Translations under genes and position numbers: made by a program
Notes under the pieces: generated by a model
What the model was told of the DNA's origin: nothing
What the model saw: only the letters and a program-made list of their open reading frames with translations
The model's database searches: none
In this document: piece by piece, positions 60,551-64,000 of the stretch
Layout: each line of letters begins with the position of its first letter
Numbering within the stretch: position 1 is the stretch's first letter
Assembly: GCA_004154925.1 (NCBI GenBank)
Contig: QJNS01000279.1
Location: 32,396-96,395 of the forward strand
From: Monosporascus cannonballus
Lineage: Eukaryota > Ascomycota > Sordariomycetes > Xylariales
DNA length: 64,000 nucleotides
Reading direction: 5' to 3'

Positions 60551-63531
60551 ATGTCTGCGCAGGAGGAACCCCAGGTACAACGCGCCCAAGAACAGCAAAC
60601 CAAAGATGTCAAAGATATCAAGGAGACGCGTCCGGAAACTCCAGATTCACTAGCCGCCTCAGACAAGGACACGGTAAGCTAACCCAGTTATCTTCATATC
60701 TGCAATCTTGACTTGGCGGCCTCCGGGTCCAGTCGTACAACATACTCCTACATATCAGGTCGGTGATACTTACATGGTTCTTACACAGGATACATTCGAA
60801 GACGCCGTCGACACAGGCTCTGTAAGATCCTTGACAAACCGTAAAGTCTCCAGCTTGCAGTCCACACGACCTTCCAGCGGAGCTACGGATGAGACTGCGA
60901 TCTCAGAAGACCTGGCCCAACAGCCAAAGCGGACGAGCGAGGAGGGAGATGGCGACACAGTCAGGGCCGAGTCCGAAGATGTAGTGCCTACAGACCCGAT
61001 TCGTATCTCGAAGCCCATATCCAACCCCCCCTCCTTACACAACATCGACCTGGATGATGAAGCGTCCACTAAACCCTTACACAGCGTCGATCTCGACGAC
61101 GAAGCAGCCACTAAACCCTTGCACAACGTTGACCTCAATGACGAAGTGACGGGTAAGCCTAAAGGTCAGTAGCTGAAAATCCAAGAATGCGGTGAGCCCA
61201 CGGAACGGAACTAACAGCCCTGAAGAGGGGGAACCGTCTGTGACAGAAAAACCACTGCCGTCTTCGAAGAAGCTGTCTCTTAGCAACATCACGGCTTCCT
61301 TCCCCGCAATGCCTTGGACACCCTCCTCGAACCCCGAATCGCCTCCGAAGGGCAACCCCCCGGCGCTAGCTACGACTGCAGCACCGACCCAACCAACACC
61401 TCCTGCGCCGCCGTCTCGGAAATTCACGAGTCCATTCTCCTGGATGTCCCGCAGTTCCAACTCAAAAGAGCCCGCCGGTTCACCGCCAACGACGGATGCG
61501 AACTCTCCGAGGAGGAATACAGCTAGCTCTGTAGCGACCCTGACTAGCAATCCGGAAATGATGCTCAGCAAACTTGACGAGGAGAATGAAAACTCAGGCA
61601 CAAATGGCGGCCGCAATCCTGCGAGGAATAGCCTGCGAGATAGGTTCAAGATTGTACGGATGCGAGAGGAGGCCGGCATTGCTCTAGAAGGTGAACATGA
61701 TGGATCCACCTTGGGAATTACGAGTCCAGCCGGTGAGAATGGCCATGACCTAGTGCCGACTTCACCGCTGCCCCTGACTCCTAACCCGGCCCTTGCGCCA
61801 GGCACCGTATCTGGCATTTCAGCTGGCCCTTCGGCGATGGCGGATGATCAGGTCGACTGGGATCTCTGGCAGTCAGTTGTCTATGAAGGGCCGGCCGCCG
61901 TGGCGAGGACGAGTCCCGAGGAGCTCAACAAGGCGATCGCCACGGGTATCCCAAATGTCATCCGAGGAGTTGTCTGGCAGGTCTTGGCGCAGAGCAAGAA
62001 CGAGGAGCTTGAGATGACCTACAAGCAACTCGCATCGCGAGGAAATGAGAAAAACAGGAACAGAAATAGCAATGCGACGTCGGTCAGCAGTTTAAGTAAC
62101 GGCAACGGTACCCTGAGCAGCGAGAAAGAACCAGTGGCGTCTTCCGCGTCGTCGGTCCATTCCGAGCAGTCGGGAGGCAGCGGCGTCAAATCCCCTCCGT
62201 CGGCCGACACAACCGAAGCGGCCTTGAAGGCCCAAGCCCTATCTGCAGCGGAACGTAAGAAGAAGGAGAAGGAAGATGCGGCCAACCTACTGAAGCTGGA
62301 AAGAACGATTCGAAAAGACATGGGCACAAGGACTAGCTTCTCGAAGCACGCCGCCGCCGCCGGACTTCAGGAGGGTCTATTCGGCGTCTGTAAGGCTTAC
62401 GCCCTCTTTGACGAGGGGGTTGGTTATGCTCAAGGGATGAACTTCCTCGTCATGCCTCTCCTCTTCAACATGCCGGAAGAGGAGGCGTTCTGTATCCTTG
62501 TCCGGCTGATGAACCACCACAAGCTGCGTGATCTCTTCATTCAGGACATGCCAGGTCTCCACCTCCGCCTGTATCAGTTCGAACGGTTACTGGAAGACCT
62601 CGAACCAGCTCTCTACTGTCATCTCCATCGCCGCGGCATTTCTTCTCACCTTTACGCTACTCAATGGTTCCTTACTCTCTTTGCTTACAGATTCCCCCTC
62701 CAGCTCGTACTGCGGATCTATGACCTCATATTCTCGGAAGGCCTGGAAGCTATTCTCAGGTTCGGCGTCGTTCTCATGCAGAAAAATGCGTCGACCTTAC
62801 TCGGCATGTCAGACATGGCCGAGTTAACCGGCTTCTTAAAGGAGAAAGTCTTTGATATATACATTGACCAAGCACCAAGTGCCGGCAGCATCCTTGAGAA
62901 TGGCTTCTTCGGCAGCAGTTCTTCCAGCATTGACAAGGAGGTCTATCGGGCCGATCAGCTGGTTCGCGACGCTTGCGATGTTAAACTGACTCCTGAACTC
63001 CTCAAGATCTACACCGCCGAGTGGGAAGCAAAGACGCGGATAGAGAAGGACCGCGAGGAAGAGCTGCAGCAACTTAAGACCACGAACTTGAGCTATGCTA
63101 TCAAGATTCGCAAGCTCGAAGAACGCCTCGAAGCTAGTGACCGCGAGTCGACCGCTATGGCAACCGACCTGGTCCAGACGAAAGTCCAGAACGAGGAGCT
63201 AAGCGACCAGAACGAGAGCCTTCTGGGCCAAGTCAAGGAGCTGCGAAATGTCATTGAGAAACAACCAGAGGAGTTGGAGCAGGCTTGGCAGCTCGAGCGT
63301 GACGACCTGATGAAGCGAAATGAGAAGGTTCACGAGGAGAACAGGAGGCTGGAAAAGGAGCTATCGGAACTTGAAGAAGAGCTCGTGCAGACCAAGATGC
63401 GGTATGCCGAGGTATGTCATGAGCATGTCATCTACTCGTAGGCATTGTGCACTAACTGCTTCTTACAGATCAACTCTCAGCACGAGACTCTCCAGAGGAA
63501 ATGGGCCGACCTCAAGCGACAGTTTGCCTAA
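60551..63531 (+). CDS. TBC-domain Rab GTPase-activating protein, GYP5-like
   Basis: Predicted GAP that speeds GTP hydrolysis by Ypt/Rab proteins in ER-Golgi and exocytic traffic. Four exons (60551-60673, 60789-61152, 61226-63411, 63469-63531) give 911 residues. The middle join uses the GTAAGC donor at 61153 and the GAAG acceptor at 61225, nine bases after CTAAC, which is the only pairing I found that keeps phase. A long disordered N-terminus (about residues 1-225) is Ser/Pro/Glu-rich and holds a 14-residue tandem repeat. The TBC domain (about 235-545) has both catalytic fingers: Arg in IRKDMGTRTSF and Gln in VGYAQGMNFLVMPLLF. A coiled coil follows from about residue 630 to the end (EELQQLKTTNLSYAIKIRKL onward). 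TBC plus C-terminal coiled coil is the Gyp5/Gyl1 layout. An annotation without exon 4 would lose the last 20 residues. Confidence 0.92.
61035..61160. repeat. Three tandem 42-bp units in the Rab-GAP gene
   Basis: Three in-frame copies encode LHNIDLDDEASTKP, LHSVDLDDEAATKP and LHNVDLNDEVTGKP. The third copy contains the 5' splice site (GTAAGC at 61153), so its last residues are intronic. Confidence 0.8.
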
Positions 63532-64000
63532 GACCTTGCAGGCTGCCCGGCAGCCGTTGCCAAACGTAGTTTCGACGAAGTTCCCTGTACAAATTATGTC
63601 TCGCAGATGCTTTTATGGAGCTTTCTGTTGTGATTTGGCGATGAGCATGGCACGATGAAACGAGGCAGAGGGTGCACGGACGGCTGGGCATAATAATACT
63701 TCCACCACAACATCGAGTCGGGCCTGTGAGCGGCTGTCAAATGCTTATAACCCCTCCTCCCTAGGCGCTCATCATGTCGGCCAGCTGTGCTGGCTTGGGC
63801 CTGGTTTGCGGAAGGAAAGGACTACAAACGAAGCCTGTAGGCGAGGAATTGTCTTATCTAGTTTTCGCTCTTACTTGTTTTGACTTTTGTATGTCAGGAG
63901 ACCTCGTCCCTCTGCCTCTCTATCAATAGGAGCCGGTGCGGTGGAGAGGAGGGGAATTCATCGAGAGAGAGAGAGAGAAAGGGGGGGGGGGGGGCCGGGT
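63532..64000. other. Downstream region and window end
   Basis: Presumed 3' UTR of the Rab-GAP. A (GA)n tract at about 63963-63977 and a G run at 63981-63994 close the window. The G run resembles that beside the N gap and may mark another difficult assembly point. Confidence 0.5.

Noticed and set aside
1..64000. CRISPR arrays, operons, plasmid or phage features
   Set aside because: None seen; introns and gene content are those of a fungal nuclear genome.

Overview
The window reads as nuclear DNA from a filamentous ascomycete (Pezizomycotina). The genes are eukaryotic and mostly interrupted by introns of about 50-80 bp, with GTAAGT/GTATGT-type donors and CTAAC/CTGAC-type branch sites just before the acceptor. 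The protein types are those of filamentous ascomycetes: 26S proteasome RPT6, a TOM1-type HECT ligase with the filamentous-type N-terminus, VNX1, a secreted GH5 endoglucanase, and NACHT-type STAND proteins. A sordariomycete is my best guess, but nothing here fixes the order.

Layout. At 26-1307 (-) is RPT6. A non-coding stretch follows, containing a G-run/N/C-run assembly gap at 2662-2758. At about 2841-6990 (+) lies a broken gene of the hydrolase-NACHT-ankyrin architecture. VNX1, a vacuolar cation/H+ exchanger, occupies 9459-13121 (+). From 13.1 to 19.8 kb there is no intact gene I can support. That stretch does hold a complete small hAT-like MITE at 17748-17960 with an 8-bp target duplication. 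Next come a GH5 endoglucanase (19811-21206, -), mitochondrial ribosomal protein uS19m/RSM19 (22794-23447, +) and TAF10 (24009-24634, -). Two unidentified coding-like remnants follow at 25-27.4 kb. CTF8 (27610-28071, -) and 40S ribosomal protein S6 (28444-29571, +) are divergent and share one promoter interval. Ribose-phosphate pyrophosphokinase (30643-32170, -) comes next, then a wrecked MFS sugar transporter (about 33.68-34.97 kb, -). A 12.6-kb TOM1/HUWE1-type HECT E3 ligase gene fills 36198-48833 (-). A tRNA-Ala(AGC) lies at 51417-51488 (+). Two more ruined accessory genes follow: a metallo-beta-lactamase-fold hydrolase (about 52.5-53.7 kb) and a NACHT-TPR protein (about 55.6-59.0 kb). The window closes with a GYP5-like TBC Rab-GAP (60551-63531, +).

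The intact genes are housekeeping genes: proteolysis and ubiquitin (RPT6, TOM1), translation (RPS6, RSM19, tRNA), transcription (TAF10), cohesion (CTF8), nucleotide synthesis (PRS), ion homeostasis (VNX1) and vesicle traffic (GYP5-like). They show no sign of acting as one pathway. The accessory genes between them are nearly all broken. Two are STAND/NLR-like genes of the type linked in fungi to non-self recognition. The window is best described as conserved genes separated by islands of decayed accessory DNA. I see no intact, clearly new multi-gene system. The most useful new items are the MITE, the paired NLR-like pseudogenes and several unidentified coding-like remnants.

Exon coordinates for intact genes were set by hand from splice signals and reading phase, and each spliced length is a multiple of three. 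Family names rest on recognition of motifs, not on a database search.
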